Shown in pieces: positions 41,620 to 51,500 of a stretch of DNA of 64,000 bases; the stretch's first letter is position 1, and every line of letters begins with the position of its first letter. The notes beneath the pieces are model-generated. The model did no database searches, had not been told where the DNA came from, and was given only the letters and a program-made list of their open reading frames with translations. Location of the stretch: positions 4,448,832 to 4,512,831 of the forward strand of contig JALMQS010000075.1 of assembly GCA_024734495.1 (NCBI GenBank), in the 5' to 3' direction. Origin of the DNA: Forficula auricularia (Eukaryota; Arthropoda; Insecta; Dermaptera; Forficulidae). The position numbers and the translations under genes are program-made.

Positions 41620-44581
41620 ATATATAAAATAGAAAAGTATGTGGATATGTATGTGGAAACGATCTGATTGGCCAGTGCATAGCCAATGCCAAAGCGTTAA
41701 ATTATTAGAACGATTCTGATTGGTCAGATAGTGATCGTGCTTAGGCAATGTGTTAAATAAATCTTTCCTTATTCTTCCTTATTTTTGAATCAATTTCATT
41801 CAGCACATTCTTTCGATACTTACAGTAAGATTTTAAATTTCAATTATTAAATTGGTATGAACGAGACGCTCCCCGCCAGGAATAGGTGACGCCGGGCCGA
41901 AGGCCGGTCGTCAGCTAGTATATATATAAAATTCTTTGCCTGATACACTCACTCACTCACTCATCATCAAAACAGCCAGAACCACTGGACATAGAAACAT
42001 GAAATTTGGAGAGGATATTACATCTATGACATAGGGGCTCACTAAGAAAGGATTTTTCGAAATTCGACCCCTAAGGGGTCAAAGGGGGCAAAGTGTGTTT
42101 TCACTGATTATGCGATATCTCTTAAGGACGATAAAATATCTACTTGCTTTTTACTTATAAAAATACTAAATTAAAATATCTAAAAACTAATTTCAGGATT
42201 TTTTTGAAATTCGACCCCTAAAGGGGTCAAAAGGACAAAATATCTTTGCAATGTGTTTACACTAATTATGCATTTTCAATTAAGAACGATAACATATCTA
42301 CTTGATTTTTACTTAATAAAATTCTAAATACAAATATCTAAAAAATAATTTCAGGATTTTTTGAAATTCGACTCCCAACTATCCAAAATGTGAGTGGGGG
42401 CAAAAATTAAAACTCTCTCCTATTTTGATCAAATTTTGTAAAGTTAGTTTTTAAGACTATATAAAATGTATGCTGTAAAAATCAATAGCCAAAATGAGTG
42501 CGTGGGGGCGAAAGAGAGGGCAAAATATTACAAATATATATTAGAGACATACAGACCTAATAATCACATGCCGAGACGCCGCCCGTCAGAGCCACCTGCA
42601 CGGAGGGCCGAGCTGCTCCAGGCGTGCCTTCGGCAAAAATTAAAACTCTCTCCTATTTTGATCAAATTTTGTAAAGTTAGTTTTTAAGACTATATAAAAT
42701 GTATACTGTAAAAATCAATAGCCAAAATGAGTGCGTGGGGGCGAAAGAGAGGGCAAAATATTACAAATATATATTACAGACATACAGACCTAATAATCAC
42801 ATGCCGAGACGCCGCCCGTCAGAGCCACCTGCACGGAGGGCCGAGGTGCTCCAGGCGTGCCTTCGGCACGCCCTTTGCAGCTCGTTTACTATATTCGTGA
42901 ATACAGACCTAGTCTTGAGGTCATTTAATCATTCTATCAAATTCGTGTATCTGTCTTAGTAATTTTGTCAAAAATTGGAGTGAACATTGATTGACATTCG
43001 TGAAAAATCAGAAAATACGTGTTGGTGTTATCTTCTAAATCCGAGCTCTCAAAGATAATCTTTAATCCATGTGTTCACCCTCTTGATCTGGAGTGGCAAA
43101 AATAGTAATAAGGCCCAATTGTAAACACAACCAGTCTTTCATGTAATAAAGATTATCCATAACAGATTGGATTTATGAAAAATTACAAATTGCCGATAGA
43201 AATAGATTTAAATTCTCTTAGAAAACTATTAGAGAGTGTCATCTATTAGATCCGATGGAATGGATTATTTTTAATTATGTCAGAAGAGTTGTTATTGGCA
43301 CTCGGGTTCGATTCCCGGGGGGGGGGGGGGGTGAAAAACAATCCTTCTGACATCCATTCCATCGGATCTAATAGATGACACTCTCTAATAATTTTCTAAG
43401 ATTAAATTGAAAGATGCTTTTTGACGAGAGTAGCAGAATTTTTATAAATTGAAGGAGACAATAAAAGAGTGTGTCTTCTGATGGAATTAAAAATTTTGAA
43501 TTTATTTATAATCGAGAATATAGTTTCGAGAGCTTTGCCCTCTTCATCAATTCATTACAATTGATTTACAGGAATTAATGTATGTATGGTAAATGAGATT
43601 TACATGTGGTGAGACCAGCTCTCGAAACTATAGTCACGTTATAAATAAATTAAAAATTTATAATTCCAGCAGAAGACACTCTTTTATTGTCTCCTTCAAT
43701 TTTCTAAGATTGGATTTAGTAGATAATAAAGGGCGAATGTGGGTCAGTGACTAGAGTGTCGGGTCGCTGACTCGAAGTACGCTGGTTCGAGACTGAGTCT
43801 CTCCAGATCAGATATTTGCAGTCGCCTCATCTTGGAAAGCAATGGCAGCCTACCAACAGTATAATTGTCTAGTAACCTCTCCAAACTAGCCGTTCGGAAC
43901 CGGCGTTAAAAAGTAGGTCCCGTATATCTGTGTAAAAACAGCTAAACACACTCAGGAAAGATATATGTCGAGAGGAGCCGAAATGTCAGGGAGCCGAAAT
44001 GTCAAGGGAGACCTGATATGGCACTTAAAGAAGATGTCGGTAAATCTGTGCAACTAGCAAAAATCGCCATGACAATATTAAATAAATACCAAAATTATAT
44101 AGAATTTACAAAAGTTTATTTTTAATTGAAAATGTTTTTCGATTCGGTTTGATTAGATCCAGCTCGGTTCGGTTGTTTAACCAAATTCGGCCGAACTGGT
44201 CATATCCTAACCGAAGAACCGAGTCAAACTGTGGATACCGTAGCGATAATATTTATAGTGAACCCATTTTTTTATCTAATCAAATATTAATTGAAAAAAC
44301 AAACTCACCTACCGACCTATCGGGCTGTTAACTCGTGAATAAAACCTCTTCCCTAATTTTTCAGAGTGAGCCATGATTTCTTTAGAAAATTAGTCTGCTA
44401 TTATCGGCAATTTGAACTCATAAAAATAAGAAAATTTACACAACCATAGTATTGGTATAAGGGTGACGATATATACTTACTTATGAAATGATAATTTCGA
44501 GCCATTCATTTCTTCTTTTTTCTGATTTTTGCTTTTATTGGCTTTACGATTCGTACAGCCAGAAGCTGCACAAGCACTCAT
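39740..44581 (-). CDS. THAP-domain gene or alternative 5' module, three exons, 3' part unresolved
   Basis: Exon 1 is 44581-44481 (MSACAASGCTNRKANK...), donor AA|GTAAGT. Exon 2 is 41444-41243, donor GAG|GTATTT. Exon 3 starts at 39927 (acceptor TTTTTTAG) and runs to a donor at 39751 (GTAAAT) or 39740 (GTCAAT). Phases agree (2/2, 0/0). The join gives LSFHKFPKDVAMRQAWI, then CSLHFTDDCF and PTIFPP. This is a full THAP domain: C-x-C pair in exon 1, basic helix and C-x2-H in exon 2, and a closing IFP in place of AVP. Exon 3 (KPSILSPTTTRKRSLP) is a typical Ser/Thr-rich linker ending HSPKRCKY. The phase-2 donor at 39740 would also fit the P-like exon at 31410, so it could be an alternative N-terminus of that gene; otherwise its 3' exons are not visible. 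Confidence 0.72.
40122..40168. repeat. (TA)n microsatellite in intron
   Basis: About 18 TA units with one break. Confidence 0.85.
40280..40997. mobile_element. non-autonomous DNA transposon, AAGGTAGTTGTT ends (copy 2)
   Basis: 718 bp, ends AAGGTAGTTGTTCCGCC and TCGCGAAACAACTACCTT; collinear with 37084-37789 throughout. Confidence 0.7.
41043..41129. repeat. long (TA)n microsatellite
   Basis: More than 40 consecutive TA units, in an intron of the THAP gene. Confidence 0.95.
41243..41444 (-). CDS. THAP gene exon 2
   Basis: Acceptor TTTTTAAAG at 41445; reads FPKDVAMRQAWINAV, EENWWPSKSTMLCSLHFTDD and AYPTIFPP. Contains the conserved Trp and the C-x2-H ligands of THAP. The frame runs 5 codons past the donor before stopping. 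Confidence 0.75.
41580..41918 (+). mobile_element. short non-autonomous Helitron, copy 3
   Basis: (TATC)n start, then 'tatatatataaaatagaaaa', the shared body of 11417-12071, a GC hairpin (one base pair lost: CCGGGCCGAAGGCCGG) and CTAG at 41915-41918. Confidence 0.75.
41925..42890 (+). mobile_element. Helitron-like element with a duplicated 233-bp 3' unit
   Basis: Starts 'tatatatataaaattctttg' with (ACTC)n and the block 'gaaacatgaaatttggagag', then repeated 'aaattcgacccctaaggggt'. Its 3' unit occurs twice (42400-42632 and 42633-42870), ending in the hairpin GGCGTGCCTTCGGCACGCC. Each unit has an open frame of about 60 codons (MYAVKINSQNECVGAKERAK...) with a GC-rich, Arg-rich end. Probably not a host gene. 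Confidence 0.6.
43017..43175 (+). mobile_element. inverted-repeat element of the tRNA-like family
   Basis: Arms 'ttctaaatccgagctctcaa' and 'tccataacagattggattta'; interior 'tgttcaccctcttgatctgg' corresponds to the degraded box side. Confidence 0.5.
43214..43402 (+). mobile_element. inverted-repeat element with tRNA-like box (copy 2)
   Basis: Arms 'gtgtcatctattagatccga' and 'tccatcggatctaatagatg'; core 'ggcactcgggttcgattccc' followed by a poly(G) run. Close to 18551-18795. Confidence 0.7.
43447..43702. mobile_element. short inverted-repeat element with hammerhead-like core (copy 2)
   Basis: Same ends as 1951-2089; the minus-strand core reads 'gatgaagagggcaaagctct' then CGAAACTATA, and a second inverted GAAACTATAG lies at 43625. 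Confidence 0.65.
43735..44065 (+). repeat. tRNA-derived SINE-like sequence
   Basis: 'gtgggtcagtgactagagtg' and 'acgctggttcgagactgagt' make box A and box B; the tail 'caatggcagcctaccaacag' and 'gagccgaaatgtcagggagc' is a non-tRNA body. Lies in the THAP gene intron (exon 1 to exon 2). Confidence 0.6.
44481..44581 (-). CDS. THAP gene exon 1
   Basis: Start ATG at 44581, MSACAASGCTNRKA then SKLSFHK; the zinc ligands CAASGC open the THAP motif. Strong donor GTAAGTATA at 44480, phase 2. The 32 codons open upstream are AT-rich and unlike protein. Confidence 0.72.
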
Positions 44582-44739
44582 TATTCTTTCGATATGCTGT
44601 TCTTGTAAAAATAAAAAGAATATTATTAATAATAATCTATTACCTATACTTTTATTGCTTTTATGTACATTTTTCAAACCAACATAAAATTAATATTTAT
44701 ATACTGAAATATAAATATATAAACGAATAATGACTTATT

Positions 44740-45380
44740 AATTAAACCAATAACATTAATATTGATAAATTGCAAACGGCAAAGATAATAGTTATTTTTA
44801 CAATAATATATTTGAAAAGTTGAAGCATGTGTCAAAATTGCAATGTATTGAAACTATCTAAATAAATGGCTGCCCAGAGGAGTGAATGCTTCTTTTCTAC
44901 CTCTATGCTTCTATGTATTTGATTGGGGAAAACAGTTAATTAAATACTATTAAGAAAAAATTGGATTTTACACTATAAGTTAAAAAAAAAACAATTTACA
45001 ATCAAATAATTTTATTATTTAATCATTATTTTAAGAAATTCCATTCTGTCCTCATAATTAAAATAATATAATTATTCAGGGAATAGAAATAATAACCCTC
45101 CTCTTAAGATGAAGATTTGTTAATTAATTTTACAGAAAATATTAATTTATTTTTGGCCTAAGCAAAACACAAACTGCTGATGAACTTAGTTTTCGCGGTA
45201 TTATTTGAAAAAAGTTAGAGATGTTGAATAGGTTTTTTTGGTGATTGTAAGAAATTTTTGTAATTTAAGATAAGATAATAAATAAATTAATAAAAAGCAA
45301 TGAGGTACTTTCTACTGTTGAAATAATAAATATATTTCAATACAACGCTCTCTTTATTTAGTTTAAAGTGGAATCCTCTG
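44740..45380. other. AT-rich stretch, no gene recognised
   Basis: Upstream flank of the THAP gene; no frame or repeat match I can support. Confidence 0.35.
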
Positions 45381-45900
45381 TCAGTGTTTCGCAAACTTTT
45401 TATGTTCAAGGTACACCTACCAAATCAAGAAATTTTAAAGGTACACCAAAGAAAAAACAATGTTTATTTAATATTTATTTATTATTATAATCAATATAAT
45501 AGGAAAAGATGTTTAATGAGAAATGTGAGCCTGCTTAACTGAGCACAGGCGATCAAAATTTGGAGGAATCGTTGATAAGGCTGCTCGTATAACTCTCAGC
45601 TATGTGTAGGTGCATTATCTTAACAAAACTTGACATTTTTCCGCGGCACATCATCTAATGTAAGGGCGGAACCAGAACATTTTTATGGGGGAGAGGGTCG
45701 ATATTAAAAAAAATACAAGAATATATCAATATTTTTAATGTATTTTAGTAGGAAATTCAATTAATTAATGTTTATTTACAATAAATACCCTTACATTCTA
45801 AAGAAATATTACACTTATACCAGGGGTGGTATTTGGGGGATCATATACCGGCACAGACCCCCCCCCCCCCCGGGGAAAATTTTGAAATTTTGGACTTCAA
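45381..45900. mobile_element. hAT-like ends and a GGCGGA...CC fragment
   Basis: 'cagtgtttcgcaaacttttt' with 'aaggtacacctaccaaatca' resembles a hAT end. 'taagggcggaaccagaacat' and the poly(C) run at 45859-45872 resemble the 46021 MITE. Confidence 0.4.
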
Positions 45901-46020
45901 AAGAAGTTTTTAGAGGCGATTTTGACCTTCTTTAAAATTAAAAACAAACAAAAAGATCGCATGGAGAAGGGGAAAATATACAGGGTTAACTATTAAATGT
46001 ATATTATAATATACTTGGAC

Positions 46021-46284
46021 CAAGGGCGGATCCAGGAATTTTTTATGGGGGGGGGAGGGAGAATGTATTAAGGTGCCCGATGTATATAAGATATACTTTT
46101 TATCTCGGAAGTGTGTCGCGATCGAATTGTCCAAGCGGGGGGGGGGGGGGGGGGGTCGGAGACGGCACCCCCCCACACACACACACAATATAGAACTTTA
46201 TTTTCAATTTATTTTTTTTGCCAGGCACGGGCCTCTATGGGGGGGGGGGCGGTCGCCCCCGCCCCCCCCCTGGATCCGCCCTTG
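46021..46284. mobile_element. hAT-type MITE with perfect 8-bp target duplication
   Basis: Ends CAAGGGCGGATCCAGG and CCTGGATCCGCCCTTG are perfect inverted repeats; ACTTGGAC flanks both sides (46013-46020, 46285-46292). The interior is mostly G and C runs, so the glycine/proline-rich frames here are artefacts. Confidence 0.9.
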
Positions 46285-46484
46285 ACTTGGACTATAGTTC
46301 ACTAATTGAGTTCTTCATATTTAATAAATTGGTTGAGATTACCTATGTAAAATAGATATTTTGTAAAATAGATATTTTGTAAAATTAAAAAAAAATTTAG
46401 TTACAGCTTATTCTTTAGTCCAGACAAATTACGATTTTAACAGGAAATAATTACCGGTAAAGATTTTATTGCTCGAATACCTTT

Positions 46485-47060
46485 ATTGGCACTCCAATAT
46501 TACTACCCTAAGTTTTCCCCAAATCTGTTTGTGGAAATTTTTCTGCACGCCTCAAAAAATGAGAAAATTTCGTACTTTTTTCAATTTTTCTTGAATAACA
46601 CTAAAATCTCTTATCAAATCAAAAAAATATTTATTAGATAAATTAAAATTTAAATTACGCGTACAATTATAAAAATTTCATCTATTTATTTTAAGTATTA
46701 TAGAACCAGTACTAGCGTCTGTAAAAAAACTCGAAATTTTCGGACATTTTCAATTTTTTCGCTTATAACTCGAAAACAGTTCATATTTTGTAAATAACCG
46801 TTCTATAGTAAATTAATGAGGACAAAATTCCGCGTCGATTAAAAAAAATAGAAAATTGATCCAGTGATTCGATTTTTTATATATTCAAAAAACAGCCCCA
46901 GGGATCACTTTTGAATATCCCTAAAACTCGCAATTTTTTCGATTTTTTCCTATTTTGAACACAAAGGAGCACGTTTTTGACAAAGACGACGATGGCTACT
47001 CGTGCTGCAATGAGAGGTTGATGTTTTGAAAAAATTCAATTTATTGCAAAAAATCCCTTC
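46485..47060 (+). repeat. dispersed repeat with 'gttataa..gaaaa' body (copy 1)
   Basis: 'cgcttataactcgaaaacag', 'ggaaatttttctgcacgcct' and 'cgtgctgcaatgagaggttg' recur, partly inverted, at 55690-56300 and 58480-58860. No coding potential. Confidence 0.5.
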
Positions 47061-47149
47061 CTTTTCTTCAAAAAATGAAAACTACTCATTCTAGAAACTT
47101 GATTCTGTAGGAATGCAGTCCACAGTGGTTGTAAAAAATGAGACTATAA

Positions 47150-47340
47150 TGGATTTATTATCTTACATATATTCGTTAAACCGACGTTTCGGAGATTTAT
47201 TCTCTCCTTCTTCAGGGTAACGAAAAGTCAATGAAAGTAGTTCAAATCAACGTCGGTTTAACGAATAAATGTAAGATAATAAAACCATTATAGTCTTATT
47301 TTTTTTACAACCACTGTGGACTGCCTTCATCAACATCCAA
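47150..47340. mobile_element. palindromic element with hammerhead-like core
   Basis: Arms 'tcgttaaaccgacg' and 'cgtcggtttaacgaa'; the minus strand reads CCTGAAGAAGGAGAGAATAA then ATCTCCGAAACGTCGG. Confidence 0.6.
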
Positions 47341-47349
47341 TTTTAATAA

Positions 47350-47810
47350 AATTATTTATATTCATGTAGGGAAGGGGGGGGTTAGTTTTTGCATGTTTAG
47401 ACTTCTGGGGTCCCACTGATTATGTTTACAAAATTTGGTTGTGTTTGCTCAAATAGGCTAGATTTTTAATTTTTAACCCCCCTCCACCCCCCCTCGATAT
47501 GCACCAAAATCTAATCAGCTCTTAATCTCTATGGACTAAAACTAAGTGTGAAATTTGGTTTCGTTATTCACACTAGTTTTTGAGCTAGCTCGTCCACAAA
47601 TATTTGGTAACGCACAGACTAACTAACAGACAGACTAACAGACATTTTGACAAAACAATTATTTTCTCAAAAAATATAATTTTTTCGATGTTCACTTATT
47701 AGAGCTTTTTTAGAAGGAAATGCCATGGTTTTGCTCAATACTTTCAGCCGTTTTTGAGATATTTCGAAAAAAAAGAAGGAAAAAAAATGGTAAAGTAAAG
47801 ATATATTGCT
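47350..47810 (-). repeat. dispersed repeat, inverted copy of 35510-35930
   Basis: Reverse of the 35446 family, including one G-tract unit ('acttctggggtcccactgat'). Confidence 0.65.
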
Positions 47811-48550
47811 TATAAGCAAGAATCAATAGGTATATATTTCGGGTCAAGTCAAGATAATAAGATATAAACATTATTTAGTCTCTTAGTGCTATCCAGTAGG
47901 CACAGGAAAGAGTCTGTGCTAAGACCTTTAGAATCTTGCGATTGAATTTCTCCCTTTTTCATTGGTAAAATTTTTTAAAAGAACAAAAAATGTTGCTTCC
48001 TCTCAAATTTAGAAAGGAACAATCTAAGTACATATGTATTTAAGGTAATATTAATCAAGAATTTTTATGTTGAAGTGCAAATATGCAATATATTATGTCC
48101 TCTAAATAAAAAGTTTTGGAAAAATTTTTTTCAACATGAATTTTCATTTTTGACCCACCTCAATTTGGGTGGTTATTTTCAAAATTTTTTAAACAAAAAT
48201 ATCAAAAATTACATCCTCTACAATTTTGAATCTAATGGAATTTGTCGTAGAGACAAATGTTTAGGAGTTATTTGATTGAATATTTCTAGGGGGACAGACA
48301 TACAGACAAGCCTGGAGGGACGGAATATATATATAAATAAACAGATACAGGCACAAATGCCATTTAATAGTATGTGATGATATCTCTAGCCCACTCTTGT
48401 ATCGAATCTTAGCAACGGCATGTTTACTTGAAGTCTATATAATTAATTTCAACAATGAATAGGTTGCCACAGTTCTAAGGCTAAAAACGTTAGAACAAAA
48501 AAAAAACGAGAGAGAAATAATTTTTAAAAAATTAAAAAAAACAACAGAAA

Positions 48551-51500
48551 ATGGGTATGAATTTACATTAAATTAATAAATTATTAATTTCTAATTGATT
48601 TTACTAATAATTTTTAATATTTCAGGCAATTGTTTATGTAAAAGAAAAAAGAAAGAAAGGAGAGATAATGAGGTAATTATATAATAATGTGACATCGACC
48701 ATTTATTTTTGTTACTATTAGGATTCCATAACTCAAAAGTCTAAATCGGAATACTTTGATGAGAATTCATTGCCTCTGTACCCCTAAACTTAAAAGTATT
48801 ATTGAAATTTAATATGTAGTCAGAGTTTGTTGATCTCTACAGTTCGTCCAATCGTCAAAGTCAAAGAAAAAATATAGGACATTTTGCCAATCATAAAGTG
48901 CTGATATACAAAAATTTCGCGCACCTCATCAAGTATAGTTTTATTAAATAGGCCTTTTTAAAATTTATTTAAGCATGATATTTTGTGAATTTTATATTCG
49001 CCCCAGTCGTCAAAAAATTCAAGCTCCGAAGACAGGCTTCTATCTTCGCGACAACGTAAAATCACGGGATGATTTGGCAACCCAAATGCCCTTCTCTCAA
49101 ATTTTGAAAATTACAAAATCTATTTGAAACGCGGAGGGATATTTTGGACGCCGAAATAGAGAACCCTTTATCAGGATTCGGAACAAATTTTACAGTTATC
49201 CGTTTCATGACCATGTTTCCTAAACTAAAGATAATTACACCATGGGGGGAATAATAGCTATTTGAAGAAAGTAATCAGAATAATTAATATATTTAGTAGT
49301 TCGGAAAAATTTACTAGATCATAAAGTATTTTTTTTTTTTTATTGTCATAAGTTTAGAGAATTTTCATATTTAAATATTTATAAGACGATCAAAGTTCTA
49401 TAAATTGAAACTGATAGAACATTTAAAATATAGCACAAAAACAAATGGTAAACAGTCTTTAATCCTAATTTTAATTTTATTTTCTCATATTTTTTTTAAC
49501 ATTTGTAAAAAACATACGCCTTACTTGGTCATAGGAGAGACAAAAAGGTTATAGAATTCATTAGTTTGGTCCAAAGGGCTAGATTTTTCATTTTTTGACT
49601 CCATACCTCCATGTCTTTATCAATGGTTACCAATAATTGCCGAAAAATCAAAAATCCAATGTAGAATGGTTATTCTTCATGTTTTTAATTTATATATAAT
49701 TTCATCATTAAAAAAAAAAACAGAATTTGAGTAAACAAAAACATGGCAACAGAATCAGCCAATCACAGATCTAGGTGGATTTTCGTAAAATCCCTTCTTA
49801 GCTGACATCTATGGCGTATAAAGTACCAATATACTAAATTTCAAGCGCCTAGGTGTAGTAGTTTAGGAGATTTCGTGTTGTGTGTGTGAGTGAATGGTAT
49901 TTCGCTTTTATATATATATGGATTAAATAAAATGTTTTTTATTATAATTTTCAAATAGGATAGTCTATTTGTTCAGATCAAATCAGAGGGTATACGCCGT
50001 ATACCGACGTATACCCTCCACTACACCCCTGTTAATAGCTATTAATAAAAGAGAAGAAATTTGATTTACAAAGTAGGTAAAAGTTGGATAAATTCACTGA
50101 AGAAGGAATAATAGAAAATAAATTAAAATTTCTTGTCAAGTTTCACTCCAAGACATTTTGGCTGGTATCTTTTTCAAATGGTTATTGAATTATTCATATT
50201 AACTAGATAATATCTTTCCCAAATTACAGTTTAAAGTATTTTTAATCACAAACCTCATTTTTATTAAAAAATTTTAAAACTGAAATTTTTATATATCTTT
50301 AATTTTTAAAAATTTAAAAAGTCCTTTTAAGAAAATGTCTGTAGTAGCTATATATGTTAGCAATTGCTCTGCTTGACTATTAAACCAATAATTATAAAAT
50401 CAGAGAGAAATTATAGAGATTTTGGCTAAAAATATAAAAAAGTGACTAAGTTAAATTTTAAAATTATTTTATAAAAAAATTTGAGGGAACAAAATTTGTT
50501 TCAAAAAATTTCTGGTAAATGACATGAAAATGATTATTTATTTTTTCTTGAAATAAATTAGGTACACTAATAATGATAATCCCTAAAAAGATGCCTATTT
50601 TATTTAAAATATTAATTAGGTATGTAAAAGAAAATAATTTTCATTAAAAATATAAGCAGGTAAATTCTCTAAAATGCATGAAATAATAAAAATTCATGCC
50701 TTGTTGAGGCAATTGTTTCATATTAAAAATAATACTCAACTTAATTTTTTCTAATATAACTATATTGTACCGTATATATTTTAAATTACATTAATACATA
50801 TCTAAATGTAAATAAAGTATATGAATTTGATTTTTTCAGAATGAAAAATTTGAAATGGAAAATATAAATTCTGAAAATTTAAATTTTAAAATTTTAAATT
50901 TTGACGAAGAAGACAGTGATGAAGACATAATAAATTTATCAGATACTATGGTAAGTGGTTCTGGGGGGGGGGGGGGGGGCAAAAAAAATTCTAGCCCTTT
51001 GGACAAAACTGAATCAAATTTTATATACATAATCTGTGGGTCCACAGAAGGCTAGAAATGCAAAATCTAACAACCCAAAATGGGGAGGAGGGGTCGAAAA
51101 TGAAAATTCTACCCCTTGAAAGCCTAGACCCGTGTACGATAATCAACCTCACCCATAAAATTTAAAAAATATAAAATTCTAGGTAGATTTCACAAATATA
51201 TATATATATATATATATATGGGAAACCGACCAAGAATTTAAAATTTTTTAAATTTCGGTTACTTTATTATAATAAATTATTGATTTATGGCTCATTGAAA
51301 ATAAATAGGTAATTAATTATTTTTTTCTTTCTTTTAGCAAAGGTCAGAAGACGAATACCTATATTATGATAGCAATGAATGTCGCATAATGGAAATAAGC
51401 GACGAATTAGAACAAGTATGTATTTTGAAAATTCGATTTTTTTATTTTTATAAATACTTATTATTTCGAATTGTATATACTCGTTTTTTGATATTTTTAG

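Noticed and set aside
45910..46305. Glycine- or proline-rich frames on both strands
   Set aside because: Produced by poly(G)/poly(C) runs inside the 46021-46284 MITE.
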